This document shows, piece by piece, positions 52,601 to 55,165 of a stretch of 64,000 bases of DNA. The position numbers and the translations under genes are program-made. Source of the DNA: Dallia pectoralis (Eukaryota > Chordata > Actinopteri > Esociformes > Umbridae). A model generated the notes under the pieces. It worked only from the letters and a program-made list of their open reading frames with translations, was not told the origin of the DNA and did not search any database. Positions within the stretch are counted from its first letter, which is position 1, and every line of letters starts with the position of its first letter. The stretch is from contig CM055730.1 in the NCBI GenBank assembly GCA_029465975.1, positions 12,265,934-12,329,933 on the forward strand, written 5' to 3'.

Positions 52601-53525
52601 GTCAGTGCTAGTGACGTTATACAGATTGTATACATTTCTGATCTGTCCCTGGCTGTGTGTTTACAGGTGTCCACAGGAAGCTACAAGCGCCAGGTGCATG
52701 AGATACCTTCTGGGAAAATGGTGACAGAACAGACAGTGATTGACAAGATCACCTGGGCCACCTGGACTAGGTAGACTGACTCATTCTAGTCACTGAAATT
52801 CCACCAAATACATCCACTGATTCTCCACAAAGGTCAACAAAGGCAATTTACTGGTAGACCAGTGTCCTATGAATACAACTGGCAGTCCAAGCCGAGCTCT
52901 TGTGTAATTTCTTCTCAGCATCCTGGGAGATGAGGTGCTGGGAATCTGGCCACGGAACGCTGATAAGGCTGACGTCAACTGTGCCTGTGTGTCTCACGCC
53001 GGTCTCAACGTGGTGACTGGGGATGACTTTGGATTGGTCAAGCTCTTTGACTTCCCCTGCACTGAGAAATTTGTGAGTCCTTCGCTTCATCTCGGCAATA
53101 TTACCGTGATCGCTTTTAAAGACAAATTGGCTGCAGATGAAAGTTGTAGAGGGTGGCCTGTTATTCCTATGGGGAAGAGAGACTGGGAGTAAACACGAAA
53201 CTGCATGACTAAAGATTTACAGATATCTGTTACTGAGTAGCTGCACAATATGATATATTATTTGTATTATTCTATTTCCCTACAGGCCAAACACAAACGC
53301 TATTTTGGGCACTCGGCACACGTGACCAACATTCGCTTCTCCTATGATGATAAATACGTAATCAGCACCGGAGGAGATGACTGCAGGTACGCAGAGACTA
53401 CCCGATGTAGTTATGTCGATTTACAGCCATCTAATTGGCATATTTGAGCCATGTCTGAGTTATGATTGTCTTCGTTTGCTATTGTCTCCCTCTTTTTCAG
53501 TGTCTTTGTGTGGAAATGCCTGTAA
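1905..53525 (+). CDS. eml6: EML6-like microtubule-associated WD40 protein, 39 exons, 5'-partial
   Basis: Joining 39 exons by GT-AG sites gives 5526 coding nt, that is 1841 residues plus TAA, with every splice phase matching. Residue numbers in the exon entries count from the first visible codon. The protein carries HELP signatures around residues 562-590 (HGYRGYDCRNNL) and 1250-1280 (FGFRGFDCRNNL), each followed by two WD40 propellers. The first HELP and the initiator Met are upstream of the window. Known family: EML5/EML6 have three tandem HELP-WD40 (TAPE) units and lack the N-terminal trimerisation coiled coil of EML1-4; they bind microtubules in the cytoplasm. Human EML6 is about 1958 aa as I recall it, so about 117 residues are missing here. 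The choice of EML6 over EML5 rests on remembered sequence similarity and on the reticulon neighbour. An acidic linker (SEESDSDVSDVPELDSDIEQ) joins units 1 and 2. Confidence 0.93.
2136..2204 (+). CDS. eml6: eml6 exon 2 (residues 34-56)
   Basis: 69 nt, phase 0 at both ends, acceptor TTTCAG and donor gtgagc. Encodes IFDISWDPFQ and SCGVKHIK, the conserved blade motif that recurs in units 2 and 3 (exons 15 and 30). Confidence 0.93.
2410..2615. repeat. Minisatellite, about 41 bp
   Basis: Three near-identical units built on GATATTCCAGGAGAATGCAT plus GATATTCCATCTTCATAAAA, preceded by two or three decayed units. Lies in intron 2. Confidence 0.85.
2930..3600. mobile_element. Possible degraded LTR-retroelement fragment
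   Basis: An AT-rich stretch ends in an AATAAA (3177-3182) and passes abruptly into a GC-rich, coding-like segment with an open frame at 3354-3575 (73 codons, unrecognised). This order (polyadenylation signal, LTR end, leader, gag-like GC-rich start) resembles teleost Gypsy 5' ends, but I cannot identify both LTR ends or a primer site. Treat as a weak call. Confidence 0.3.
3606..3680. repeat. 27-bp tandem repeat, 3 copies
   Basis: Three GC-rich units starting GAGATGGCC and containing CAGCTACGCC lie at the end of the possible retroelement fragment. Confidence 0.85.
3724..3862 (-). mobile_element. tRNA-derived SINE
   Basis: On the - strand the head reads GGCGGCAGTGGCTCAGTGGG, with a pol III A box (TGGCTCAGTGGG), followed by a B box (AGTTCGATCCCC). 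A body with AGGTGTCCATGAGCAAGACA follows, ending in CAGCTGCTCCTGACAG. This is the layout of a common teleost tRNA-derived SINE. No poly(A) tail or target duplication is clear. Confidence 0.75.
4470..5199. repeat. 25-bp purine-rich minisatellite with higher-order units
   Basis: About 30 units of the type AGGAACGGGATGAGGCACAG plus GGAAG. At about 4560, 4660 and 5005 a longer variant with AGGGATGAGGCAGAGGGAGG is embedded, which indicates higher-order duplication. Long antisense open frames here are by-products of the repeat. Confidence 0.97.
5486..5671 (+). CDS. eml6: eml6 exon 3 (residues 57-118)
   Basis: 186 nt, phase 0, acceptor CTTCAG and donor gtgagt. Encodes FWALCGNALTPKRGIFG and SGALNGDIYVWKGLNLV, WD blades of propeller 1. 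Confidence 0.94.
5672..5993. other. Intron 3, unique part
   Basis: Ordinary intron sequence; nothing else recognised before the TG array. Confidence 0.7.
5994..6836. repeat. TG-rich minisatellite, abutting exon 4 acceptor
   Basis: About 840 bp of TGTGTTGTGTGTATG-type units with variants GCATG, GCGTATG and GTCTG. The array runs up to the AG of exon 4, so the exon has no ordinary polypyrimidine tract. Open frames on both strands (VCV, THT) reflect stop-free dinucleotide composition, not genes. Confidence 0.97.
6838..6973 (+). CDS. eml6: eml6 exon 4 (residues 119-164)
   Basis: 136 nt, phase 0 in and 1 out, acceptor TGTGTAG, donor gtaggc. Encodes AGIFSMYACEEGFATGGRDG and LWDVDFKPITKIDLR. The acceptor sits at the end of a TG array. 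Confidence 0.94.
6974..9499. other. Intron 4
   Basis: 2.5 kb without a recognised exon. Contains a short TA tract (about 7020-7050), a GT tract (about 7490-7506), a fragment with a tRNA A-box-like TAGCTCAGTGGG at about 7216-7227 but no convincing B box, and a pure CT tract (about 9450-9497) forming the polypyrimidine tract of exon 5. Confidence 0.7.
9500..9701 (+). CDS. eml6: eml6 exon 5 (residues 164-231)
   Basis: 202 nt, phase 1 in and 2 out, acceptor (CT)n CAG, donor gtcagt. Encodes GLSIRSVCWRADRILAGT, GHCEGELWALDVHPKK and GSDDRSV. The last 22 nt and the donor are copied repeatedly in the downstream minisatellite. Confidence 0.94.
9680..10052. repeat. 46-48-bp minisatellite made from exon 5 end plus donor site
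   Basis: Eight units each contain a copy of the exon 5 end (GGCAGTGACGACCGGTCTGT) followed by ACGGTCAGTACC with the donor, then ACACCAGTACACA. The first unit is the real exon boundary. Some copies carry changes in the donor region (for example GTGTGGTTAG near 9880, ACAGTCAG near 9928). Reading through into the array hits TGA within about ten codons. Confidence 0.97.
10053..11540. other. Intron 5, middle part
   Basis: Unique-looking AT-rich sequence between two minisatellites. I recognise no exon, RNA gene or complete mobile element. Confidence 0.65.
11541..12500. repeat. 30-bp minisatellite, 32 units
   Basis: Very homogeneous 30-bp units starting GGATGAATACATGGAGAATA. Variation is limited to a few sites: ATTAC/ATGAC, GAATA/GTATA, an early ATTCA/ATACA and one GAATG. 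The unit is a multiple of three, so it makes long open frames; none is a plausible gene. Confidence 0.98.
12757..14188. repeat. 19/22-bp CCATCACTATACACCACCA minisatellite
   Basis: About 1.4 kb of CCATCACTATACACCACCA-type units that differ mainly by one extra CAC triplet. Point variants (TATATAC, TATCCAC, TAAATAC, CTACACAC) cluster in runs. Lies in intron 5, ending 80 bp before exon 6. Confidence 0.98.
14268..14405 (+). CDS. eml6: eml6 exon 6 (residues 231-277)
   Basis: 138 nt, phase 2 in and 2 out, acceptor TTCACAG, donor gtactg. Encodes LWSLADHALIARCNMEEAVR and SNDGSQLALGMKDGSFTVLR. Confidence 0.94.
14406..15459. other. Intron 6, left part
   Basis: About 1 kb of unique AT-rich sequence; nothing recognised. 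Confidence 0.65.
15460..16013 (+). mobile_element. 5S-rRNA-derived SINE (SINE3-like)
   Basis: The head resembles 5S rRNA: GAAGCTAAGCAGGG (box A region) and TGGTCAGTACCTGGATGGGA followed by GACC (intermediate element and box C), then CAGGTTGCTGCTGG. A long body follows, with ATGAGACGTTAAACCGA and CCAGGATGTCCTTGATCAAG, ending in the tail AGAAGCGCTATATAAATGTA and an ATT microsatellite. Small deletions show it is an old copy. The 5S part would supply an internal pol III promoter. Confidence 0.85.
16014..16540. other. Intron 6, right part
   Basis: AT-rich unique sequence leading to a pyrimidine tract and the CCTCACAG acceptor of exon 7; nothing else recognised. Confidence 0.65.
16541..16797 (+). 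CDS. eml6: eml6 exon 7 (residues 277-363)
   Basis: 257 nt, phase 2 in and 1 out, acceptor CCTCACAG, donor gtgagt. Encodes DMTEVVHIKDRKEVIHEMKF, GSNDGLVDVYAVAQRYKK and ERLIYRMP, blades of the second propeller of unit 1. Confidence 0.95.
16798..18242. other. Intron 7
   Basis: 1.4 kb. Apart from a short GGTTTGGTTGGTGTGGTTTT duplication (17801-17864) and a short GAGGGCAGATGAGG duplication (about 18100-18135), I see nothing. Confidence 0.65.
18243..18455 (+). CDS. eml6: eml6 exon 8 (residues 363-434)
   Basis: 213 nt, phase 1 in and 1 out, donor gttagc. Acceptor CTGAAG is short of pyrimidines; joining to exon 7 gives Ile at the split codon where I recall Ser in the human protein, so this boundary is less certain than the others. 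Encodes GPEVSGIWPKYTNISKINSV and VTGDDFGLVKLFRFPC. Confidence 0.88.
18667..18837 (+). CDS. eml6: eml6 exon 9 (residues 434-491)
   Basis: 171 nt, phase 1 in and out, acceptor AAACAG, donor gtacct. Encodes GHSAHVTNVHWSHDLQWVLT and GGADHSVFQWKF, the last blade of unit 1. The same GHSAHVTN motif closes units 2 and 3 (exons 24 and 38). Confidence 0.95.
19044..19150 (+). CDS. eml6: eml6 exon 10, acidic linker (residues 491-526)
   Basis: 107 nt, phase 1 in and 0 out, acceptor TCAAG, donor gtatgt. Encodes the acidic linker SEESDSDVSDVPELDSDIEQ between units 1 and 2. A TG tract begins at the donor. Confidence 0.93.
19151..19265. repeat. TG microsatellite at exon 10 donor
   Basis: Interrupted (TG)n with GCG and GTGG breaks, starting inside the donor sequence of exon 10. 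Confidence 0.95.
19266..20183. other. Intron 10, unique part
   Basis: Open frames in both directions around 19670-20150 have no recognisable similarity and no splice context. Nothing else seen. Confidence 0.6.
20184..20302 (+). CDS. eml6: eml6 exon 11 (residues 527-566)
   Basis: 119 nt, phase 0 in and 2 out, acceptor TTCCAG, donor gtaacg. Encodes VYKEDLPQLRQQSREKKQQV and LKFVHG, leading into HELP motif 2. The basic, Gln-rich stretch is a linker. Confidence 0.94.
20708..20894 (+). CDS. eml6: eml6 exon 12, HELP motif 2 (residues 566-628)
   Basis: 187 nt, phase 2 in and 0 out, acceptor (TG)n TATAG, donor gtacac. Encodes YRGYDCRNNLFYTQTGEVLY and GHDDDILSLTVHPLKDYVAT, the HELP core followed by the first WD blade of unit 2. 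TG repeat upstream and CA repeat downstream touch the splice sites. Confidence 0.95.
20996..21101 (+). CDS. eml6: eml6 exon 13 (residues 629-664)
   Basis: 106 nt, phase 0 in and 1 out, acceptor TCTAG, donor gtatgg. Encodes VGRDPAIHVWDIQTLKC and HQRGVCALDFS. Confidence 0.94.
21278..21371 (+). CDS. eml6: eml6 exon 14 (residues 664-695)
   Basis: 94 nt, phase 1 in and 2 out, acceptor TGTGTAG, donor gtagat. Encodes DGKTLVSVGIDDHHSIMVWD and WKRGEKLASA. Confidence 0.94.
21372..22164. other. Intron 14
   Basis: About 0.8 kb of ordinary intron sequence; nothing recognised. Confidence 0.6.
22165..22265 (+). CDS. eml6: eml6 exon 15 (residues 695-729)
   Basis: 101 nt, phase 2 in and 1 out, acceptor CCCAG, donor gtgcac. 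Encodes GHKDKLFVVKCNPILMDKLV and GIKHIKFWQYA. Confidence 0.94.
22296..22846. repeat. 20-bp TCTCACTCTTATATCAGCAG minisatellite
   Basis: About 27 units of 20 bp starting 31 bp after the exon 15 donor. Units vary at fixed places (ATATC, ATACC, GTACC). Each has a pyrimidine-rich stretch followed by CAG. Confidence 0.97.
22905..22985. mobile_element. Dispersed-repeat fragment (AGGGATGCACCGATACTGAT)
   Basis: The AGGGATGCACCGATACTGAT motif and the following ATACTG/TATCGTGC sequence resemble a dispersed vertebrate repeat that I recall only loosely. Class not assigned. Confidence 0.35.
23125..23220. repeat. 16-bp ACTAGGAGTATACCAT tandem repeat, 6 units
   Basis: Six units with one T-to-C variant (GTACACC). 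Confidence 0.95.
23352..23554 (+). CDS. eml6: eml6 exon 16 (residues 729-796)
   Basis: 203 nt, phase 1 in and 0 out, acceptor GTGAAG (few pyrimidines next to the AG), donor gtatgt. Encodes GGLTFRRGVFGNLGKLETMM and SGAATGDIYVWKEPVLL. Confidence 0.93.
23555..24376. other. Intron 16, left part
   Basis: Unique AT-rich sequence; nothing recognised. Confidence 0.6.
24377..24555. repeat. 16-bp GAGGCGGGGTCTCGGG minisatellite
   Basis: About 11 nearly perfect units with one 1-bp deletion near 24470. Regularly spaced runs of three to five G on the + strand give strong G-quadruplex potential. Confidence 0.97.
24955..25066 (+). CDS. eml6: eml6 exon 17 (residues 797-834)
   Basis: 112 nt, phase 0 in and 1 out, acceptor CCTCCAG, donor gtagga. 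Encodes GFVTGGKDGVVELWEDMFER and CLKTYAIKRAAL. Confidence 0.94.
25188..26287. repeat. 24/25-bp CTATTTAGTGACC minisatellite
   Basis: About 45 units. The left end is homogeneous (TGACCACTGTATTCTCC plus TATTTAG, 24 bp). The right part is mostly TGACCGCTGCATCCTACC plus TATTTAG (25 bp), with some TATC variants. It ends about 120 bp before exon 18. Confidence 0.98.
26411..26538 (+). CDS. eml6: eml6 exon 18 (residues 834-876)
   Basis: 128 nt, phase 1 in and 0 out, acceptor CCACAG, donor gtgtgt. Encodes GLLLEDNPSIRAITLGHGHI and GTKNGEILEMDKSGPMTLLV. The donor is the start of a TG tract. Confidence 0.95.
26539..26601. repeat. TG microsatellite at exon 18 donor
   Basis: The interrupted (TG)n begins with the donor itself and ends in a short TA run. 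Confidence 0.95.
26602..27311. other. Intron 18, remainder
   Basis: Contains TG tracts at about 26968-27020 and 27270-27303; the second precedes the exon 19 acceptor. No exon recognised. Confidence 0.7.
27312..27453 (+). CDS. eml6: eml6 exon 19 (residues 877-924)
   Basis: 142 nt, phase 0 in and 1 out, acceptor (TG)n GTTTCAG, donor gttagc. Encodes [20 protein letters not shown] and SDDKTLRIWELS. Confidence 0.95.
27611..27763 (+). CDS. eml6: eml6 exon 20 (residues 924-975)
   Basis: 153 nt, phase 1 in and out, acceptor (TG)n TCAG, donor gtaact. Encodes GGRCCAFSPDGKALAVGLND and FHHRKESISDIRFS. It is preceded by a TG tract in place of a pyrimidine tract. Confidence 0.95.
27991..28122 (+). CDS. 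eml6: eml6 exon 21 (residues 975-1019)
   Basis: 132 nt, phase 1 in and out, acceptor CTCCTCAG, donor gtgagt. Encodes DVGKYLAVASHDNFVDIYNV and GASSYITHIDWDSR. Confidence 0.95.
28159..28274. repeat. GTAGTATGTCTGTAGTATGT imperfect tandem repeat
   Basis: Short irregular units of GTAGTATGT and CTGTAGTATGT in intron 21. Confidence 0.85.
28381..28469 (+). CDS. eml6: eml6 exon 22 (residues 1019-1048)
   Basis: 89 nt, phase 1 in and 0 out, acceptor GTCATAG, donor gtgagt. Encodes GKLLQVNSGAKEQIFFEAPR. Confidence 0.94.
28661..28843. repeat. 17-bp AGCCTCTAGAGCACAGC minisatellite
   Basis: About 11 units. The first two end CATC instead of CAGC, and one has CTGGAG. Confidence 0.97.
29125..29301 (+). CDS. 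eml6: eml6 exon 23 (residues 1049-1107)
   Basis: 177 nt, phase 0, acceptor CTGACAG, donor gtgggg. Encodes IEKMEWGTWTCVLGPTCEGI and ATGDDFGFLKLFSYP. A TG tract lies upstream. Confidence 0.95.
29432..29636 (+). CDS. eml6: eml6 exon 24 (residues 1108-1176)
   Basis: 205 nt, phase 0 in and 1 out, acceptor TCCACAG, donor gtaaac. Encodes KKYVGHSAHVTNVRWAQDD, GGADTALMIWALE and the acidic DSEESDDDIEEDGG that starts the linker to unit 3. Confidence 0.95.
29755..29881 (+). CDS. eml6: eml6 exon 25, linker (residues 1176-1218)
   Basis: 127 nt, phase 1 in and 2 out, acceptor (TG)n TAG, donor gtacac. Encodes YDSDVAREKSINYTSKIYAV and KPHQQLKELSAEER, linking units 2 and 3. Confidence 0.94.
29882..31251. other. 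Intron 25, left part
   Basis: 1.4 kb of AT-rich sequence; nothing recognised. Confidence 0.6.
31252..31985. repeat. 49-bp minisatellite, about 15 units
   Basis: Units contain GGTGCTGGTTGTCCCCTCAA and CACTACTGTCTGTGGTCTC, followed by CCATATGACT with CTCATA, TTATATT and CCTGTG variants. Confidence 0.98.
32062..32498. repeat. 34-bp TAATGCATGCATAATAATGC minisatellite
   Basis: About 13 units with variants AAGTATGTAAC, AAATATGTCAC and AACTATGTAACC. The TGCATGCA palindrome recurs in every unit. Confidence 0.97.
32499..33076. other. Intron 25, stretch between arrays
   Basis: Unique AT-rich sequence with a pyrimidine-rich part near 32960-33000; no exon found. Confidence 0.6.
33077..33562. repeat. 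21-bp minisatellite (CTCACCCCACACTACTCCTC)
   Basis: About 23 units. Variants are CACACCACAC, CCCGCACTAC and CTACACCTC, with one shortened unit near 33437. 21 is a multiple of three, hence the open frames on both strands. Confidence 0.98.
33809..33963. repeat. 16-bp TCTCCGGTTCCCATTG minisatellite
   Basis: About nine units alternating CCCATTG and CCCGTTG. Confidence 0.97.
34265..34380 (+). mobile_element. Possible tRNA-derived SINE fragment
   Basis: GGTAGGAGTCTGAGCACATT followed, after a CA repeat, by GGGTTTGATTCCCGCC (B-box-like) and a TATAAAGCATAAA tail. The A box is weak, and no ends or target duplication are visible. Confidence 0.35.
34610..34638. repeat. TG microsatellite
   Basis: Pure (TG)n in intron 25. 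Confidence 0.95.
34776..35075. repeat. TGTGTGTCTG/TGTATCTG array
   Basis: A (TG)n start, then 10-bp TGTGTGTCTG and TGTGTATCTG units over 300 bp. The VCV-type frames are compositional. Confidence 0.97.
35076..36325. other. Intron 25, right part
   Basis: 1.25 kb of AT-rich unique sequence; nothing recognised until the CTCTGCAG acceptor of exon 26. Confidence 0.6.
36326..36404 (+). CDS. eml6: eml6 exon 26, basic linker (residues 1218-1244)
   Basis: 79 nt, phase 2 in and 0 out, acceptor CTCTGCAG, donor gttcgt. Encodes PPVSRAAPQPEKLQKNNITK followed by KKKLVE. The Lys run comes from 11 consecutive A, a slippage-prone spot in an intact frame. Confidence 0.93.
36498..36627 (+). CDS. eml6: eml6 exon 27, HELP motif 3 (residues 1245-1288)
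   Basis: 130 nt, phase 0 in and 1 out, acceptor ACTTCAG, donor gtacag. Encodes DHVFGFRGFDCRNNLHYLNN and ADIVFHTAATAMVHSL, the third HELP core. Confidence 0.95.
36749..36847 (+). CDS. eml6: eml6 exon 28 (residues 1288-1321)
   Basis: 99 nt, phase 1 in and out, acceptor TTTACAG, donor gtatgt. Encodes TQSFYLEHTDDILCLTVNQH and VIATGQI. Confidence 0.94.
36848..37432. other. Intron 28
   Basis: 585 bp, nothing recognised. Open frames on both strands between 37143 and 37480 lack similarity to anything I know. Confidence 0.6.
37433..37606 (+). CDS. eml6: eml6 exon 29 (residues 1321-1379)
   Basis: 174 nt, phase 1 in and out, acceptor CTCTAG, donor gtgagg. Encodes TTPSIHVWDAMSKQTLSILR and SVGLEPEHSITVWRWQE. 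Confidence 0.95.
37817..38025 (+). CDS. eml6: eml6 exon 30 (residues 1379-1448)
   Basis: 209 nt, phase 1 in and 0 out, acceptor CTCCAG, donor gtgagt. Encodes GGHPDRIFVVEFRPDSDSQF and GIKHIKFWTLAGGSL. Confidence 0.95.
38158..38315 (+). CDS. eml6: eml6 exon 31 (residues 1449-1501)
   Basis: 158 nt, phase 0 in and 2 out, acceptor CCCCCAG, donor gtgagt. Encodes NNLTFTGAINGDVYVWKDHF and MYTTLRDGLIVTGGKERP. Confidence 0.95.
38457..38571 (+). CDS. eml6: eml6 exon 32 (residues 1501-1539)
   Basis: 115 nt, phase 2 in and 0 out, acceptor CCTCAG, donor gttagt. Encodes TKEGGAVKLWDQEMKRCRAF and CVRSVCRGK. A CA-rich array starts 8 bp beyond the donor. Confidence 0.95.
38580..39674. repeat. CA-rich ACCAGCACGCACAC minisatellite
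   Basis: 1.1 kb of CACCAGCA cores separated by (CA)n and CGCA runs of variable length, filling most of intron 32 from just after the 5' splice site. Confidence 0.97.
39675..40084. other. Intron 32, unique part
   Basis: About 400 bp between two arrays; nothing recognised. Confidence 0.6.
40085..40697. repeat. 28-bp GCAGTTGCATTATGGGAGAT minisatellite
   Basis: About 22 units built from GCAGTTGCATTATGGGAGAT plus GTGACATG, alternating with AGTATCGG and AGTATAGG variants. A segment near 40430-40530 recurs at about 40570-40680, indicating higher-order duplication. Confidence 0.97.
40824..41012 (+). CDS. eml6: eml6 exon 33 (residues 1540-1602)
   Basis: 189 nt, phase 0, acceptor CTACCAG, donor gtacag. 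Encodes GKILVGTQDGEIIEVGEKNA and GHMQGEIWGLATHPSKDLFI. An AT-rich array starts 15 bp after the donor. Confidence 0.95.
41028..42271. repeat. CGCTGTGTGTTATATATA minisatellite with TA-length blocks
   Basis: About 60 units of CGCTGTGTGTTA plus a TA run of variable length (TATATA, TATATACA, TATATATA, TATATATATA). Units of equal length occur in long blocks. This is alternating purine-pyrimidine DNA almost throughout. Confidence 0.98.
42446..42618 (+). CDS. eml6: eml6 exon 34 (residues 1603-1660)
   Basis: 173 nt, phase 0 in and 2 out, acceptor TGATAG, donor gtaatg. Encodes KLLNKVSLGHPAKCASYSPD and GMKNGEFIILLTNSLK. Its last 38 nt (KKRDRSAAIQDV) and donor form the unit of the downstream minisatellite. 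The real donor is taken to be the first one, because the frame then joins exon 35 as in the family. Confidence 0.93.
42581..43276. repeat. 46-52-bp minisatellite made from exon 34 end plus donor site, left part
   Basis: Fourteen units including the real exon end. Each has AAGAAACGGGACCGCAGTGC or a close variant, then AGCCATACAGGATGTGAG and the donor context GTAATGACTT, with or without ACAT. Variants include CGAGACTGCAG, GATTTGAGG and GATGTCAGG. The array is interrupted by the LTR insertion and resumes at 50520. Confidence 0.97.
43272..43276 (-). repeat. Target-site duplication GAGGT (left)
   Basis: GAGGT directly precedes TGTTACG of the first LTR and is repeated directly after the last LTR at 50520-50524. 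A 5-bp duplication fits Gypsy/ERV integrases. The minisatellite itself supplies this word, so the pair also matches the uninterrupted unit. Confidence 0.9.
43277..44112 (-). mobile_element. LTR 1 (left)
   Basis: 836 bp. On the - strand it has a GC box region (GACTCCGCCCC), a TATA-like CTTTAAAAAG at 43921-43930 flanked by the inverted repeat CCTGGGCT/AGCCCAGG, and AATAAA at 43406-43411. The order TATA, then polyadenylation signal fits U3-R-U5 read on the - strand. Confidence 0.93.
44113..46330 (-). mobile_element. Internal region 1, tandem array without genes
   Basis: About 170 bp of unique sequence (to about 44283), then about 70 units of 26-28 bp sharing GAGCTCCCGCAAGAGCAG, then a short leader and the primer site. 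Unit classes occur in blocks left to right: ACAACC, AGAAGT, ACAACC, AGAACC, GGCACAAACA. The right end (about 45660-46250) is eroded by small indels. GTGCAAACcactGTTTGCAC at 44131-44150 is a perfect inverted repeat. Confidence 0.92.
46312..46329 (-). promoter_or_regulatory. Primer binding site, tRNA-Pro-like, copy 1
   Basis: The - strand reads TGGGGGCTCATCCGGGAT, one base from LTR 2. It differs at one position from the tRNA-Pro primer site known from murine leukaemia-type retroviruses. This fixes the element's orientation. Confidence 0.85.
46331..47168 (-). mobile_element. LTR 2 (middle)
   Basis: 838 bp. Same landmarks: TATA-like at 46975-46984 and AATAAA (-) at 46460-46465. It differs from LTR 1 mainly by one A lost in a CTCAAAAG run and extra A near the 47130 poly-A run. 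Confidence 0.93.
47169..49683 (-). mobile_element. Internal region 2, tandem array without genes
   Basis: Same plan as internal region 1, with about 80 units and very few indels. Block order is ACAACC, AGAAGT/AGAAGC, ACAACC, AGAACC, two AGAAGT with GCCCCCGC, then GGCACAAACA and finally short GACAAACA units. The GTGCAAAC inverted repeat is at 47187-47206. No coding domain was recognised in any frame. Confidence 0.93.
49664..49681 (-). promoter_or_regulatory. Primer binding site, tRNA-Pro-like, copy 2
   Basis: The - strand reads TGGGGGCTCATCCGGGAT, two bases from LTR 3, identical to copy 1. Confidence 0.85.
49684..50519 (-). mobile_element. LTR 3 (right; 5' LTR in element orientation)
   Basis: 836 bp, almost identical to LTR 1. 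TATA-like at 50328-50337 and AATAAA (-) at 49813-49818. An AGCTGC/AGGTGC difference near 50222 distinguishes it. Confidence 0.93.
50520..50640. repeat. Exon-34-derived minisatellite, right part after the LTR insertion
   Basis: Resumes with GAGGTAATGACTTACATAAG, one full unit (ACTGCAGTGCAGCCATACAG), then a decayed unit ending TACAGGATGTGAGGTAATGA. It shows that the LTR element landed inside a pre-existing array. Confidence 0.95.
50641..50994. other. Intron 34, right part
   Basis: Unique sequence with CAACCCTAACCCTAA, a short telomere-like stretch near 50704. Ends at the CTTCTCAG acceptor of exon 35. Confidence 0.65.
50995..51157 (+). CDS. eml6: eml6 exon 35 (residues 1660-1714)
   Basis: 163 nt, phase 2 in and 0 out, acceptor CTTCTCAG, donor gtatgt. 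Encodes FSPDKRLLAVGSVECTVDLY and SFVIQMDFSADSRFIE. Confidence 0.95.
51158..52666. other. Intron 35
   Basis: 1.5 kb. A B-box-like GGGTTTGAATCCAGCCC near 51222 hints at a tRNA-derived fragment but has no A box. A short AGATACACAGC repeat (4-5 copies) lies at about 51796-51842. Nothing else recognised. Confidence 0.6.
52667..52770 (+). CDS. eml6: eml6 exon 36 (residues 1715-1749)
   Basis: 104 nt, phase 0 in and 2 out, acceptor TTTACAG, donor gtagac. Encodes VSTGSYKRQVHEIPSGK and DKITWATWT. Confidence 0.95.
52919..53072 (+). CDS. eml6: eml6 exon 37 (residues 1749-1800)
   Basis: 154 nt, phase 2 in and 0 out, acceptor CTTCTCAG, donor gtgagt. Encodes ILGDEVLGIWPRNADKADVN and VTGDDFGLVKLFDFPCTEKF. 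Confidence 0.95.
53286..53386 (+). CDS. eml6: eml6 exon 38 (residues 1801-1834)
   Basis: 101 nt, phase 0 in and 2 out, acceptor CTACAG, donor gtacgc. Encodes AKHKRYFGHSAHVTNIRFSY and STGGDDC. Confidence 0.95.
53501..53525 (+). CDS. eml6: eml6 exon 39, C-terminus and stop (residues 1834-1841)
   Basis: 25 coding nt after TTTTTCAG. Completes Ser and reads VFVWKCL then TAA at 53523-53525, matching the WD-type C-terminus expected for EML6. Confidence 0.92.
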
Positions 53526-55165
53526 AACGCGACCCTTCTCTGCACATCTGCCCAGTAACATGCACCCAGACTCCTTAGCCCACCCAAGTCAGACAGGAAT
53601 GCTGCCAGGACAAACACCTGAAGTGTCTGGCTGCGGTCAACCTTTTGCCTGACATGCTGCAACTATGTCTCCCCATTAGAGAACAACAAAGGGAGTATGT
53701 GGTGGAATATCACTGTACTATCAAGTCTAAGCATTCGGCAGAGCAGGTAGCTCCTCTCCTAACCAGAAATCACTTTTTTTGCCATTCGAAAATGGTCTTG
53801 TTGTTTTTTCGCCTAACAAGAAATAACCATTTGTGTTTACATTCTCAACTGCTTTCAGGAGACCAGAAAACAGGCTGCATTGTCAGCTTTTGATATGTAT
53901 TTAGACCGCTGACAATGGCCAGATTCAATCAGATTGAGTGTTGTTGACTTTGTAGCTGTTAAATTCAGTGTGTCCACAATTCTGGAGATTAAGTTAACAG
54001 TAAATGTCACATTGTCAACCAAGAATTCAATCTCAGCTAATGTAGAGGAAACTTTTTGAGTTCTCCCATAATTCATAAGCCTTTCGCATTTGGAATATGA
54101 TTCAACTTAAGTGCCTTTATCAATATGTATTGTTGATAATATTTATGATCAATATTTACATTTTTGTTTGCAACTTCACGGTTGAAGCTATTTTGTACAC
54201 ATCTGGTGCTATTAGATGGTAAGGTTTTACTCATTCAATATGCAGAAAAGGGCATTCCTTTGCTGCTGTTAAGTTTGATGCATAAAACATCCAAAGTATG
54301 ATTACGTGCAACATGACATGATATATAATACTGGCTCTTTTTAAAAAACGTCTAATGTTATTTGGCGGTAGATTTTTTATTAACAATATGGAGCATTCTG
54401 TAATTATTTTAACTATTGTCAAAACTACATTTTGTGTAATATCTTCATGCAATGTTCTTCCATATAACCATAATGAGGTGTTTAAATGAAAAGACGACCA
54501 CATAGCTCTAATACACTGAAGAAATATTGTATGATTAGTCAACATTCACTCCCAGTGAGGGATTACTGGTTCTTTTTAAGGACGGCCTAAAGTTTAAATT
54601 TAAAAAGATATATATAAAAAAAGAGAGTGACTTGTCACGCTGACTATGCAGTCTCTCAGAGCCTGGTCATCCTTGTGCATTCGTCTCCTGTTAAGCTCTT
54701 ATCCTCACCTTGCTGTCTTTAGCCTGTTCGTCACACTCTAATGTTTAGCTAGCAGTGTGGTGGCAATATAATCTCTATTGTTACTATGTGCACTCTTTAC
54801 TATTAGTATGAATTCCTTGTTGCCAGTTTTTACGTATTTGTATTAATTTAATTTTTGTACGAGACTGTGAGATTGTCTATATATATATCGTTTCAAATTA
54901 TTTGTACCATATTGTAAAGTACTAAAAGATATGCTCAAATGCATGTATTTATTTTTAAATCCGAATGACATCGTTGAGACATGAGGTTAAAATGTATTGT
55001 ATGAATGACAATCATGGTTGTTTTATACCAGTTTATTGTAAGTGATGAATGTTTGACAATATACTGTATATGTGCAATGTTAAGTGTATGGAAAGATTAA
55101 ATGAAAACATACAGTATACCAGATGGTGGAAATCTGTTCACAATAAAAGTTGAATGTTTCAGCTA
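53526..55165 (+). other. eml6: eml6 3' untranslated region (approximate)
   Basis: AT-rich, continuous with the last coding exon. Candidate polyadenylation signals are ATTAAA at 55096-55101 and AATAAA at 55142-55147. The end is inferred from the second signal. Open frames here are not genes. Confidence 0.6.
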
